NCBI GenBank assembly: GCA_015501595.1
Contig: JADNRX010001386.1
Location: 1-10,228, forward strand
Source: Hymenopellis radicata
Taxonomy: Eukaryota > Basidiomycota > Agaricomycetes > Agaricales > Physalacriaceae
Direction: 5' to 3'
DNA length: 10,228 nucleotides
A program made the position numbers and the translations under genes. The notes below the pieces were generated by a model, which did not search any database, was not told the origin of the DNA, and was given only the letters and a program-made list of their open reading frames with translations. Below are positions 1-9,278 of the stretch, piece after piece. Numbering within the stretch: the first letter of the stretch is position 1; each line of letters begins with the position of its first letter.

Positions 1-488
1 CAACATCTAGCTTTCGAAGACGCTGGCTGCGGTGTGCGGCCCGCTTGATCGCCTCCAACCACATACGTGTGGCCATCACGCCAGGGAACGATAGCACAAG
101 ATGCGGAACATCGAGAATGGCCCTCACTATGGGGTCGATTGTGTAGCCTAACATTAAATAATGTCAGAGTACATAGTTAGAAACAGACAGCGGAAAACTC
201 ACCATCAACAAGAAAAAACGGCGGCGATATGAACAAGACTGTCAATTGATCACCGAAGTAGCTTATAGTGTCCTTGATCGCAGGCCATCCGGGTTGGGCC
301 ATGCATATCCGTTCCTATCTGTGATCACGAACAAGCGACGAAGACTCTTGCGAAGGGAGAGATACCCAGACGGTATCAAGTAGAAAAGGGATGGTCCCGA
401 TCTGTGAGCGTGAGCTCAGTAACGCTGGGACCTGCCAGCGGGTCGACGGCACCAAGACTGGGAATAGAAGACGACGCAGTCTCCGCAT
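1..488 (-). CDS. Unrecognised multi-exon gene, 5' part, runs off left edge; probably membrane-associated
   Basis: I do not recognise the family. On the minus strand four exons fit together in one frame: 453-488, 366-401, 203-314 and 1-147. They are separated by introns of 51, 51 and 55 nt with GT...AG ends (402-452, 315-365, 148-202). The ATG at 486-488 gives a basic start (MRRLRR) followed by a hydrophobic stretch, LLFPVLIGTIPFLLDTVW. The last visible exon has a second rather hydrophobic stretch (VPHLVLSFPGVMATRMW) and then a basic tail rich in Arg and Lys. A TAG lies in frame four codons upstream of this ATG, but a splice acceptor just after it (ending at about 499) could instead bring in further upstream exons, so the start is not certain. 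Three consistent phases and uniform intron sizes are the main argument that this is real. The 3' end lies outside the window. Confidence 0.45.
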
Positions 489-859
489 CGTCGAATAACC
501 CTACGTGCATCAACTCCAGTGACGTGAGATGAGGACATGCAATATGAAGCGGCATAATCGTGTCGCGGGGGTACTACCAGCCCAGCATGAGCGATACACG
601 CAAGCTTCGTCAAGGACGCCGGGGACGATATAACGCTAGGGACGGCAGCATTGGCTGCAACCAATGGGGAAGCATCGGGGCCCGAGGGACACTTCGCGCA
701 CATTTGGCAGACGAAGGGCAAGCTCTGGGATCAGTGCAGACAATGCCGGGCCTTTCCTGGAATCGGGAATGATGAGGCTGGGGCGGCGCAGGTATCCGCA
801 CACGGATAAGCCGTCGACCGTCTTCGTCTACAGGGGAGTCTTCTCGAGGTGCGACGGAT
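489..859. other. No supportable gene
   Basis: Open frames exist on both strands here but none shows a recognisable domain, plausible splice structure or codon pattern. The stretch separates the left-edge gene from the F-box-like fragment, both on the minus strand. It could hold upstream exons of the former or degraded 3' sequence of the latter. I see no repeat or RNA gene in it. Confidence 0.4.
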
Positions 860-1106
860 TCAAATTTGTATCCAACGGCACACGAATCTGCCTGTGTCGT
901 ACGCCACGAGGAGATCATGAAGCAGACGCGAGTTGTCGGTGAGATACGTTGAGGGTTCGTATGAGGACACTGCGGTATATATACGAGCGACAACGCTCCC
1001 CGAACACTGGGGAAGTACCTAGGAGTTTCAACAAAGAGGATTTGTCGGTAGAGAGATTGTCAACGATGCTGTCGATGAGCTCTTGGGGAAATCCGTGCAC
1101 AGGCAT
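860..1106 (-). pseudogene. F-box-like protein fragment, frame-broken
   Basis: From the ATG at 1104-1106 the minus strand reads MPVHGFPQELIDSIVDNL and continues with a DKSSLLKL segment and FGERCRSYIYRSV. This has the shape of the N-terminal F-box (LPxELxDxIIDxL, then a hydrophobic helix and an aromatic tail) common in the large basidiomycete F-box-like families, which act as substrate adaptors of SCF ubiquitin ligases. The frame stops at 915-917. A one-base shift there continues as a segment containing LHDLLVAYDTG up to a stop at 860-862, resembling the RLHDLL segment that often follows the F-box in these proteins. The usual leucine-rich or long C-terminal region of several hundred residues is absent. 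It is either a decayed paralogue or a gene interrupted by an indel. The family call rests on pattern only. Confidence 0.4.
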
Positions 1107-1825
1107 CGAGATGTAGCTTTGATGACTGGTATCGCTAGGTGTAAGTTAAGACAAAGGGTACTAGGAACAGAGGCTACAAACCTGTCAGCGCACGGAGACA
1201 GAGTGGACGTTAATACGAAATGTGCACTAGCGTGGGAATTATTCGGCAGCACCATTCAACATCCCTTTTGCCATGCGTTCCAGGCGTTCCCTGAGCCCTC
1301 ACGGTGCCCGCAAGGTTTATCACATTGGACGCGGTTTGAATTGAATGTACTTAATTGGAGGTCGAAGCTGGTCGAAGTGACATACCGCATCCTCATTACA
1401 CGCACGCGCCCAAGTTCCTCTTTTTTCGCTTTTTTATCTGTAGTGTTTGAATTTGAATGACAGCTAACCACACAAGTTATAGTCAAGTTATCCATCCCCT
1501 CCTCCTCCCCAATGATCGGAACAACAATGAACCTTGACATGAGGGCTGAACCTGAAATACCGCTAGTCCGCTGAGCGCTGAGGCGCTGAAACGGGGATGT
1601 AAAGGTGCTACAGCTCGTCTTCTCTGACACTTGCGATCTAGATGAAGATCAGAGGGCTGTGTTGCCAAGCGGTCGTCGAGGAAGCGGTCCGGGTCGACAT
1701 CAAGCACTACAAGGAGCAGAATGCTTAACATCTGTGTTCTCACGGTAGTACACAGTTCGGCATTTCGATGCATACAGAAAGCAGAATATACCACTCTGAC
1801 ACTCGGTTAGTAGAAGAGAAAAACG
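1107..1825. other. No supportable gene
   Basis: About 700 bases with several open frames on both strands, none with a recognisable product. On the plus strand 1578-1622 looks like a short intron (a GTAAAG donor, CTGAC branch-like site at 1622-1626 and TAG acceptor near 1640). It is followed by a short open stretch ending with TAA at 1726-1728 that encodes a charged segment (VVEEAVRVDIKHYKEQNA). I cannot connect it to an upstream exon in frame, so it is not called as a gene. Confidence 0.35.
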
Positions 1826-2053
1826 ATGCATGTGCAAAATTACTTGACATTTTTGCGACATCTTAGAATGAGCGCCCGCCTTTATTCAACGCAGAAACAG
1901 TCAAGCATCTTGCACCCCCACAAGATCTCTGGTGGAGTTGATACAGTTTCAAAGAAGCATCAAGTATACAGTGTATCGAAACAAAAGGACGAAGACAACC
2001 TCAAGGGAAATCAAGAGAGTACCAGCGTCGATATTCTCTTTAATTCAACTTGA
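1826..2053 (+). CDS. Small hypothetical protein, possible mitochondrial import signal
   Basis: A 75-residue uninterrupted frame, from the ATG at 1826 or possibly an internal Met at 1869. I do not recognise the family. The first 30 or so residues contain Arg, His, Ser and Thr but no Asp or Glu (NYLTFLRHLRMSARLYSTQ). They include the sequence ARLYST, which fits the RxY/S cleavage pattern described for fungal mitochondrial presequences. The rest is hydrophilic (a KKHQVYSVSKQKDEDNLKG segment) and ends in a DILFNST tail. It lies on the plus strand and its last 14 bases overlap the last coding exon of the decarboxylase gene on the other strand, so the two would be convergent and tail-to-tail. No intron is needed. 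It could be a chance frame in the decarboxylase 3' untranslated region; the presequence-like composition is the only positive argument. Confidence 0.4.
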   Translation: MHVQNYLTFLRHLRMSARLYSTQKQSSILHPHKISGGVDTVSKKHQVYSVSKQKDEDNLKGNQESTSVDILFNST

Positions 2054-2935
2054 GAACTACTATACTGACAATATCGCGCCATTCGGTCATAGCACCCATC
2101 CCTAAAGAAACGAGTTGATTAGCTGGCATGGGCAAGTGGCGGTAAAATCGTACCAACGTCCCCACAGGCAAGTGATTTACCGATAGGGCCAACGACGTTA
2201 TACTTTACCACATCCCGAACGATGCGCAGATGCTCGGCCGTGAGGGGGTGCTCATACATTAAAGTATTCATCGCAGGGAAAATATAGGTTGGGGTAGTAG
2301 GCGCTAGAGCGCGTAGCAGTGAAGTCTGATGTCGTTGGTCAGCGTAGCTCAAGTAACCATCCCCGTCGTGAAGCGTACCACCAGATTATCACAAAGGCCA
2401 TGCGCGATTTTGGATAGGGTGTTGGCAGAGCAGGGCGCTACTAGGACAACGTCCGCCCATCGCCTCAGTTCGATGTGCAGTATCGGGTCACCGATATTGA
2501 ACGAGTCCTTTTTGCGACGGATCAATGACGGACAGTCTCAGAGGCGTGATACCGTACAGTCCACTCGTCCTTGTCGGTCCATACCCTAGACCCAGCGGCT
2601 TCGATGTCCGACGGTTTGAAGAATGCCAGAGAGGCGGCAGTAGACACGACCTCAACTTTCACTTTGTCATGCTATCAAGAAGACGTGAAACGGCAGAAAC
2701 CAGCGGAAAATGATATTAACAGACGTGGAGGAGGCTCTTGGACGATAAGTGGCGCCTTGACCGATGCCACGCTGCCTGTTGTTAGAAAGAAGGACATGCA
2801 GGAAGCCTTCTGTTCGTTGGTCCTGAGCAACAAAACATAATATGTTGGATGATTGGATCGCAACCAAATCGCAAGGTGATCGGCCGTTGGTCTCTTGATC
2901 TCTTTTAGGCACTCAGGGCCAGATAGCGACGGCAT
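2040..2935 (-). CDS. PPCDC: Phosphopantothenoylcysteine decarboxylase (Hal3/Cab3-type flavoprotein), frame-broken near the 5' end
   Basis: This enzyme decarboxylates 4'-phosphopantothenoylcysteine to 4'-phosphopantetheine using FMN, a step of coenzyme A synthesis in the cytosol. Exons on the minus strand: 2725-2935, 2558-2671, 2379-2507, 2154-2325 and 2040-2101; introns of 53, 50, 53 and 52 nt join them in phase. Family motifs appear in order: LTTGSVASVKAPLIV, VKVEVVSTAASLAFF, DPILHIELRRWAD with the catalytic His, APCSANTLSKIA, FPAMNTLMYEHP with the substrate-binding Asn, and LACGDVGMGAMTEW with the flap Cys. All three key residues are kept. Two apparent one-base insertions lie in the first exon. 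One is in the AAA at 2786-2788, where HVLL changes frame into LTTGSVAS. The other is in the GG at 2733-2734, where QE-LLHH would otherwise continue. The ATG at 2933-2935 is the likeliest start, but the poorly conserved N-terminus may hide an intron. The family is certain; intactness is not. Confidence 0.88.
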
Positions 2936-3169
2936 CCCGGCAGGCTAGAAAGTCCTTATGGGTGATCCCGACCATCACGAGAGTCTTTTACCCTTTCTTC
3001 CTCCCCTCATCTCCCTCTCTTCTTTTCTGTGCAGAGCAGCGTACGTGCCCTTCTCCGGGAGCTTGAGCCATTTTTTATTGACGACGTGTACAGGCTCTTC
3101 TGACCTCCGGTAGTCCAACGTTCTTTCTTCACCTTCACACTTTCGTTCGCTATCTGTACTTGCAGCACA
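2936..3169 (+). promoter_or_regulatory. Divergent promoter with polypyrimidine tract
   Basis: This 234-base spacer lies between the decarboxylase (minus strand) and the cupredoxin gene (plus strand). Bases 2984-3028 on the plus strand are almost pure C and T, and a second pyrimidine-rich stretch at 3121-3155 runs up to the cupredoxin ATG at 3170. CT-rich tracts just upstream of the transcription start are common in highly expressed fungal genes. The position favours the cupredoxin gene. I see no convincing TATA box. Confidence 0.45.
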
Positions 3170-4060
3170 ATGCGTTTCACCGCTATTCTCGCTCTCACTG
3201 CGTCTCTCGCCGCGCCGCGGATATCAAGTTCTCGTTGGCGAAAACGCTGGACTCACATTCAACCCCACATCGTTCGTGCGTCTCCTCTTTGACGCTTTTG
3301 CTCCCGTTTGAATTGTGCGCAGTGTCACTGCAGCTGTCGGCGATGTCATCAACTTTTGAATTGTGAGTTTTTTTGCCTCTTTTTTCGTCTTTATCGCATG
3401 CTCATCTAGTCATTTATTAGTGTTGCTAAGAACCACGTACGCTGCTCTCTTCAGGATTAACCTCGTATCCATCTCATGTCTCCCTGCAGACCTTGACCCA
3501 GTCTACCTTCGCGGCGCCATGCGTGAAGATGTAAGGGTGGCCCGCTGCCCCCTTCAGAATATCCCTCTGAGTTTCATCATAGGACTACCCCGTCGGCTGG
3601 CATTGACTCTGGCTATGTACCAGTAGCCGCGAATGCGACAGAGCACCCCGTTTGGAGTTGACAGTCAACAACGCCACTGCTCCTCCTCTGGTTCTACTGC
3701 GCTCAAACTGGGTGAGATTGATGCATTTTCCAACAATTCGGTTCCTAACATTTTGCCAGTCACTGCGCCAAGGGAATGGTCTTCGCCATTAATCCATCGG
3801 CAGCGAAGACTTTTTGCGGCCCGTTCCAGGTGGGTGTCTGTGTCACGCGATGACCGGCGCACAATTTAAAGTTTAATATCAGGGCTGCTGCTATGGGCGG
3901 TTCGACGACGGGTACCACTGGCAGCACATCAGGCGCAGGTGCTTCTGCGACGGGCAGTACTACCGCTGGTGCCGCTTCTCCGACAAGTGGTGCTGCGTCC
4001 CTCAGCGCCAGGTCAGTGCTTACGCTGGCAGTTATCGGCGTCGTCGGGTTGCTTCTATAG
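3170..4060 (+). CDS. Secreted GPI-anchored cupredoxin-like protein (extracellular serine-rich type), frame-broken
   Basis: Predicted about 191 aa. It starts with a signal peptide (MRFTAILALTASLAA). A blue-copper-like domain follows, with ADIK, GENAGLTFNPTS, VTAAVGDVINF, AKNHTLTQSTFAAPC, FYCAQTGHCAKGM and FAINPSAA. Then come a Ser/Thr/Gly/Ala-rich linker and a hydrophobic end (VLTLAVIGVVGLLL) that fits a GPI-attachment signal. The type-1 copper ligand set is visible: His in KNHT, then Cys-x4-His-x4-Met in the CAQTGHCAKGM loop. Exons: 3170-3271, 3323-3362, 3421-3436, 3490-3530, 3583-3711, 3760-3829, 3883-4060; introns are 48-58 nt. The conserved frame needs about six one-base corrections, near 3213, 3228, 3355, 3659, 3678 and 3813, mostly in homopolymers; the corrected total (576 nt) is divisible by three. 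The junction after 3829 is the least certain. The substrate or role of this fungal wall or surface family is not established; copper binding is inferred from the ligands. Confidence 0.82.
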
Positions 4061-4317
4061 TTTGACACGGACTCCGGAGTGTATTTTTCCTTTCTCCACG
4101 GGTTTCGAGAGGGGTTACAGGTATCTTAAGTTTGTACATATGGCTAGTCCAATGATTTGAAGATCCTGCTGGTCACTTGAGGAGCAATATCACCAATCTG
4201 TCGCTATAGTTCCGTCAATGTTCGGAATCTGATGTAGGTTACTCTCTGAGCTGCTATCTACTCATAACAGTATGTTTCTAGGACGACTGCCAGTGCACGA
4301 TTAGTATGAGTCATCAA

Positions 4318-5377
4318 CTAATGCTTCTGCTTAGCGAAGACATGGATATGTGCAAGGCCTGGAACACTTTGTAGTCTCTGCGAACACGTTTAGCAGATGG
4401 TGACAAGAAGGAACCGAGCCTCACAGGGGGGTTCACAAACCACGCGGTCTCCCAACCACTTTCTACCCATCTATTCTTGACGAACCTGTGTACCTGTTCA
4501 CCGGCACGTCTAACCAGAGCTTCTTCTTCGTCGGTACCTTTCTCCGAGACGACCATCTTGTCCAGCGTTACGCTCCAGTCCGAGAGAGCGGGAAGACATG
4601 CAGGTAAGGTGGATGGCGACGGAGGTGGCGAGGTATTGCCGGTGAATCCCCAGATGCCGTCCTGGGCAATACGCGGAGCAATGCGTTCATCGATGATATC
4701 GGGATGGAAGATAGGCACTCGTGTCCAGATTAGGGAGTGCTCGACTTCGGCGGGAACTGTAGGATATCATTTGGTGATTGTTACGGAAGAGGTGGGATGT
4801 ACCGGTTGAGCCTTACCAGAGTAGGGCCAGTCGTTCATTATGATACTGATGTATTCCGATGGGGTGTCGGCTGTGAAGTATGGCGGCGCGTCAGCTGGCA
4901 AAGGTGGGAGCTGGCGAGGAATTGAAGGGTCTATGGAGGTAGGAACTCTAGGCGCAGCTCCTAAAACTTTCTTGTTGTCCAAAGCAGAAGGAAGAAGACA
5001 TAGGGAGTCCGGTTTGCCCCATTGGAGGCGAAAGTTAACCAAGTAGTTCACTGAGCGATCGTTGAGGTCTTCATAGAATTATATCTTGAGGACGACATAC
5101 TAATTGAACCATACTGGTTCTTGATGCTGTCTGACCATTCAAGGTAGCGTTTCTGAAGGGCCTTGTCGCGCTTTAGTAGACCGAGATCGCTGTCGATATT
5201 ATTTAGTGATAACTCGGGCATTGACATGAGAAGGCAAACAAACCCAGAGTTAACAAAAGTCTTCATCTCATTCCAAGTAAATTTGCCGAGATAGTAGACG
5301 AGCATCTCTTCCTTCGTGGGCGGCCCCGTCCGCAGAGGGACCGAGCTTGTCGTCAACACGGGGCTTTCCAAGGTCAT
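4318..5377 (-). CDS. DUF3605 family protein, five exons, intact
   Basis: A complete 282-aa protein of a fungal family (DUF3605) whose biochemical role is unknown. Exons on the minus strand: 5244-5377, 5101-5189, 4817-5050, 4425-4756 and 4318-4377. Introns of 54, 50, 60 and 47 nt have GT...AG ends. The summed coding length, 849 nt, is a multiple of three without any correction. Landmarks in order: PPTKEEMLVYYLGKFTW near the start, DLGLLKRDK, MNYLVNFRLQWGKPD, a proline-rich linker, YFTADTPSEYISIIMNDWPY, VEHSLIWTRVPIFHPDI, IAQDGIWGFTG, SPPPSPSTLPACLPAL, FVKNRWVESGWETAWFVNPP and a closing LQSVPGLAHIHVFA. The aromatic and His-rich pattern (NDWPY, VEH, WFVNPP, HIHVF) is what identifies the family. 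There is no signal peptide or membrane segment. It is convergent with the cupredoxin gene (257-base gap) and divergent from the amidohydrolase. It shows none of the frame breaks seen in its neighbours. Confidence 0.88.
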
Positions 5378-5662
5378 GGCTTGAGATCAACTTGAATGAC
5401 GCATGTGTACAGATGTGTTCTCCAAATCTTTGTTGTGAGTCATCCCCAATGCCTACCCAGGATTTCTTGAAGCCGCAGAGTCCAGCGCCCTTTATACAGA
5501 GCTGGGTAATTTGAACATGGTATTTTGAAGGCAGGGAGAATTATTTGAATAAATTTGAATATTTTCGATAAACAGCCGGCGGCAACGCGCGAACGCGTGC
5601 TCACGGCCCACTCTGACGCACGATAAGCGTCTTGCTTACCGTCGTCGACGTCGCATACGACG
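5378..5662. promoter_or_regulatory. Short divergent promoter between DUF3605 and amidohydrolase genes
   Basis: A 285-base spacer with start codons facing outward on both sides. The plus strand holds a TATA-like CTTTATA element near 5490-5496, about 170 bases before the amidohydrolase ATG, and an AT-rich stretch at 5537-5572. An ACGCGT hexamer (the MluI cell-cycle box sequence of yeasts) lies at 5593-5598, but one hexamer alone is weak evidence. Core elements for the minus-strand gene are not obvious. Confidence 0.5.
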
Positions 5663-8600
5663 ATGGAGAAACATATGCCGTCGTCGCCCACGATGACGAG
5701 CAACCGCAAACGCTGGCATGCCATGATCGCCCTCGCCTGTCTCTCGCTCGTCCCTCTGTACTCATGCATTTCGGGGCCGACATCGAACCACCACCCGCCA
5801 GTGCATGCTACTGCCACTATTGCTCGCTGCCAAAGCCTTTTGCAGCCCGCTGGACCACCGCCGGATTTCCATGACCGCACCGAATCCGACCGTTTCGTTC
5901 CCGGCACCAAACCCACCCTCGTCAAGAACGCCCGGATATGGACTGGGTTGCACAACGGCTCACAGGTCATTGACGGAGATATACTAATTGACAAGGGTAT
6001 CATCAAAGGTGTCGGCCATTACAGTGCCCTTGAGCTTGAGGCGTACAACAGCCTAGAAGTCGTGGATGCGCACGGCGCGTGGGTTACTAGTGGCATCATC
6101 GATATTCATTCTCACTTGGGCGATGGTCCTTCACCCGAGCTGGAGGGTGCCGTAGACGACAATTCTCTCAAGGGCACGGCCCAACCGTGGCTACGTAGTC
6201 TTGACGGGCTGAACACCCATGATGACTCCTACGAGCTTTCCATTGCTGGAGGCGTCACGACTGCGCTGGTGCTCCCGGGATCTGCCAATGCTATCGGTAA
6301 CGTGTCTCATTGCTCGTCCTTCGCGCTATATCTTGAACGACAACGCAGGGGGACAAGCCTTCCCGATTAAACTCCGTCATACTGAAGAACGTTCTCCTTC
6401 GTCGATGCTTCTGGAGCCACCGTTTACAATTAATAGCTCGTTCCCCGATCCAAGTCTTCCTACACGCTGGCGGCACATGAAGTATGTCACCTACATGTTA
6501 CACACCGTGTTACTAACCGTCCTGCAGACACGCTTGCGGTTAGTTTCGATTTAAACAACTTTGTTTGCTCTGAATGAAGTTTCCAATCGCAGGTGAAAAC
6601 CCTAGTATGTCTACATATTCCTACTGTACATCCAGTGCTAACCATTTTCAGGCCGTGTTTATGGGCATACAAGAATGGATACAACATGGGCCTTCCGTCA
6701 AGCGTGAGGTACTTCGATTGTCAGTTTCGTGATACTAATGATAGCAGATACAACACGGCCTTCCAACTGAAGAAGAAACAGGATGACTATTGTGCCAAGG
6801 CTCTGAGCGGCGAATGGCATGGGCTCGAAGAGTTCCCTGAGGATCTACAGTGGGAAGCTTTGGTTGATGTCGTTCGAGGACGCGTAAAGGTGAGCCGTTG
6901 TTGGGAAAATATCAATACTTGAGGATTTGACGCGTCTACTAGGTCAACGTTCATTGTTACGAGGCTGTCGACTTGGACGACATGGTCCGCGTAAGTATTC
7001 TTTCTCTTCTGTCTGATTTACCCGCGCTGAACACGATATTAGCTTACGAACGAGTTCCAATTCCCTATAGCTGCCTTCCACCATGCTCATGAAACCTATC
7101 TGGTACCCGAGTTATTGAAGAAAGCATACGGTATCTAAATCAACTACAAGAATCGTCTCTTGCACTAAAACTTGGTCTAGGTGGAGCCCCAGCTGTCGCA
7201 TTGTTTGCGACGAATGGAAGGTCCGTGGCTCACCATCCGTAAACATTGGCTGCTCAACGGATTTGAATATCAGGTATAAACGGGAAGCCTGGAGACAGTC
7301 CGAATTTGCACCAAAGATCCATGCCAGTAATGGTATAACGGTCTTGATGAAGGTTTGTCGTGCAGTTGGGCCCCTTAATCAATGCTCATTTCAACTTTCC
7401 TAGAGTGACCATCCTGTCCTGAATTCGCGTTATCTTCTCTACGAAGCCCAACAAGCACATTACTTTGGCTTGCCTGATAACCTAGCGCTGGCCTCAGTTA
7501 CGAGTAACTCTGCGGAGATCATGGGAATGGGCCATCGAATAGGATACGTCCGTAAAGGTTAGATATCCTGTGCGAAGCTTTGAAACTGCTCTCACCGTTG
7601 CTTCTTTTAGGCTGGGATGCCGGTCAATTACCATTCCTTTGCTCTTCATCTTCATGTCTAACATCATAGGTAGACCTAGTGATCTGGGATAGTCATCCTC
7701 TTGCATTGGGTGCAACCCCAGCCCAGGTTTTCATCGACGGTATTGCCCAGCTGGAGTCGCCGTACGTTGCGAAGAAGCCGGAAGCCTTCCAGTCTGCCCC
7801 AAAGTTCCCAATTTCGACAAAGAGGCGAAAGAAGCGGTGAAATATGATGGACTCCCCCACTCACTCCAGCGAAGAAGTCTTCAGGATTGGTGGCATTTGT
7901 GAACGTCAAGACCATGTTCACTCGGTCTTCAGGCGCGGTACAACGCGTAATGGATATCGCTGACAGAACGGGCGTTGTCATCGCTCGGGAAGGACGCGTT
8001 GTATGTTCTGGCTTGCACGCGGACTGCTTTAGCCCCGGTGTTTTGGGCGCCGAGGATCCGCTAGTCATTGACTTGGAAGGTGGGTCGATCTCTCCAAGTC
8101 TGGTCAGCTTTGGCGCCCCGCTGGGCCCTGGAGGAAATTGCCGCGGAATCTTCAACGGGAGACGGCGTAGTGTTGGATCCATTACGAAAGGCAGTTCCAG
8201 CTATTATCGGCGGAGACTCTGCCATCATTCGCGCCGTAGACGGCCTTCAGTACAGCACTCGAGATGCTTGTAAGCCGCACGTCCGACTTTGAATGCTGCT
8301 GATTGTTCACCCCTAGACTCGCATACCGCTCTGGCGTAACAGCCGCTATCACTGCACCTAGTGCTTACCTGTTCTATTCTGGAATTGGGACGTACTTTTC
8401 GACGGGAGCGGAAAACAAGCTGCAGACTGGTGCTATCTTGAAGGCGGTCACCGGGCTGCACCTGGCTGTGCGACACTTTAGTGTTCCTAGTGTCAGCACG
8501 CAAATTGCTGCTCTCCGACGCCTGTTACTTCGCCCTGATGACGGTGCTTCTGGACAGTGGTTCAAGAAGGTTGTACAGGTTAGATGGGCGGTGTGGAGAT

Positions 8601-9278
8601 AGATTCCATGTGTCTCACGAAACTTCCCTAGGGTGTCATCCGCTCGTAGTCGAAGCGCATAGTGCGGATGTGATCGCCACATTGGTCTTACTGAAGAAAG
8701 AGGTCGAAATCGAAAAGCGCACAAGCATTAAGCTCACTATTACGGCGCTACAGAAGCCCATATACTTGCTGAAGAACTGGGTGAGCAGGTGTGGGCGTCG
8801 TCGTTTCTCCATCGAGACCTTTCCCAACACTCTGGGAGGACCGCAGAATGTATGAACTCCTTTTAGGATTGTGGAATTCTGATTTAACCTACTTGACAGT
8901 CTTCCTGGGCCTCCTCTTACGGAACACACTGGTATCTCGAAACTGCTTGCGCACAACGTGACGGTCGGCATCGGTATTTTGGAGAACTGGAGTGCACGTA
9001 ACACCAGACTGGACGTTGCATGGGTGCGTCTTACTTCTTTTGTTCTGTTATCGTTGAATACGTACGTCTTCTCCAGGCGTCTCTTGAAGCGGATGGAAAG
9101 ATATCAAAGGAAGAGGCGATAGGCCTCGCGTCTGTCAATCTGGAGAAACTCCTTGGTGCGGAGAGCAAGTCACACGAGACAGATCTGGTAGCGACAAGGG
9201 GCGGGGATATTCTAGAACTCGAGGCCAAGGTTGTTTCCGTTTCTGTCGCCTGCAAGAGGACTTGTCGATATATTTTGA
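5663..9278 (+). CDS. Two-half amidohydrolase (composite-domain metallo-dependent hydrolase), membrane-anchored, 17 exons, 3' third frame-broken
   Basis: Predicted about 936 aa. A hydrophobic segment at residues 19-36 suggests a type II signal anchor. The N-terminal half is a metal-dependent amidohydrolase: the composite-domain start (LVKNARIWTG), GAWVTSGIIDIHSHLG with the HxH metal motif (His149, His151), GGVTTALVLPGSANAIGG, and candidate metal ligands His332 (VNVHCYE), His357-360 (FHHAHE) and Asp415 (MKSDHP). It ends in KGWDADLVIWDSHPLALGATP. The second half repeats the layout without HxH. Exons: 5663-6296, 6349-6481, 6528-6538, 6593-6604, 6652-6703, 6748-6889, 6943-6990, 7043-7130, 7181-7220, 7274-7352, 7404-7557, 7611-7622, 7674-8269, 8317-8578, 8632-8849, 8900-9023, 9077-9278. 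Up to 7800 no correction is needed. Beyond that, eight one-base shifts are needed, near 7804, 7856, 8127, 8269, 8640, 8744, 8785 and 9247; corrected length is a multiple of three. The substrate is unknown. ATGs at 5675 or 5693 are alternative starts. Confidence 0.87.

Noticed and set aside
1083..1460. 125-codon open frame on the plus strand
   Set aside because: No domain or plausible composition; partly antisense to the F-box-like fragment and otherwise unsupported.
1483..1794. 103-codon open frame on the minus strand
   Set aside because: Unrecognised, and the opposite strand carries an equally open stretch; no splice or domain evidence for either.
2508..2557. Possible third frameshift in the decarboxylase between DKDEW and the DPILH motif
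   Set aside because: A 50-nt intron with GTACGG donor and AAG acceptor restores the frame and matches the size of the other introns, so no indel is needed.
4477..4809. 110-codon open frame on the plus strand
   Set aside because: Antisense to DUF3605 exon 4, which is certain from its motifs and phases.
5440..6006. 188-codon open frame on the minus strand
   Set aside because: It is antisense to the first amidohydrolase exon, whose frame matches a known family; the antisense peptide shows no domain.
7676..8182. 168-codon open frame on the minus strand
   Set aside because: Antisense shadow of amidohydrolase exon 13, which carries recognisable family sequence on the plus strand.
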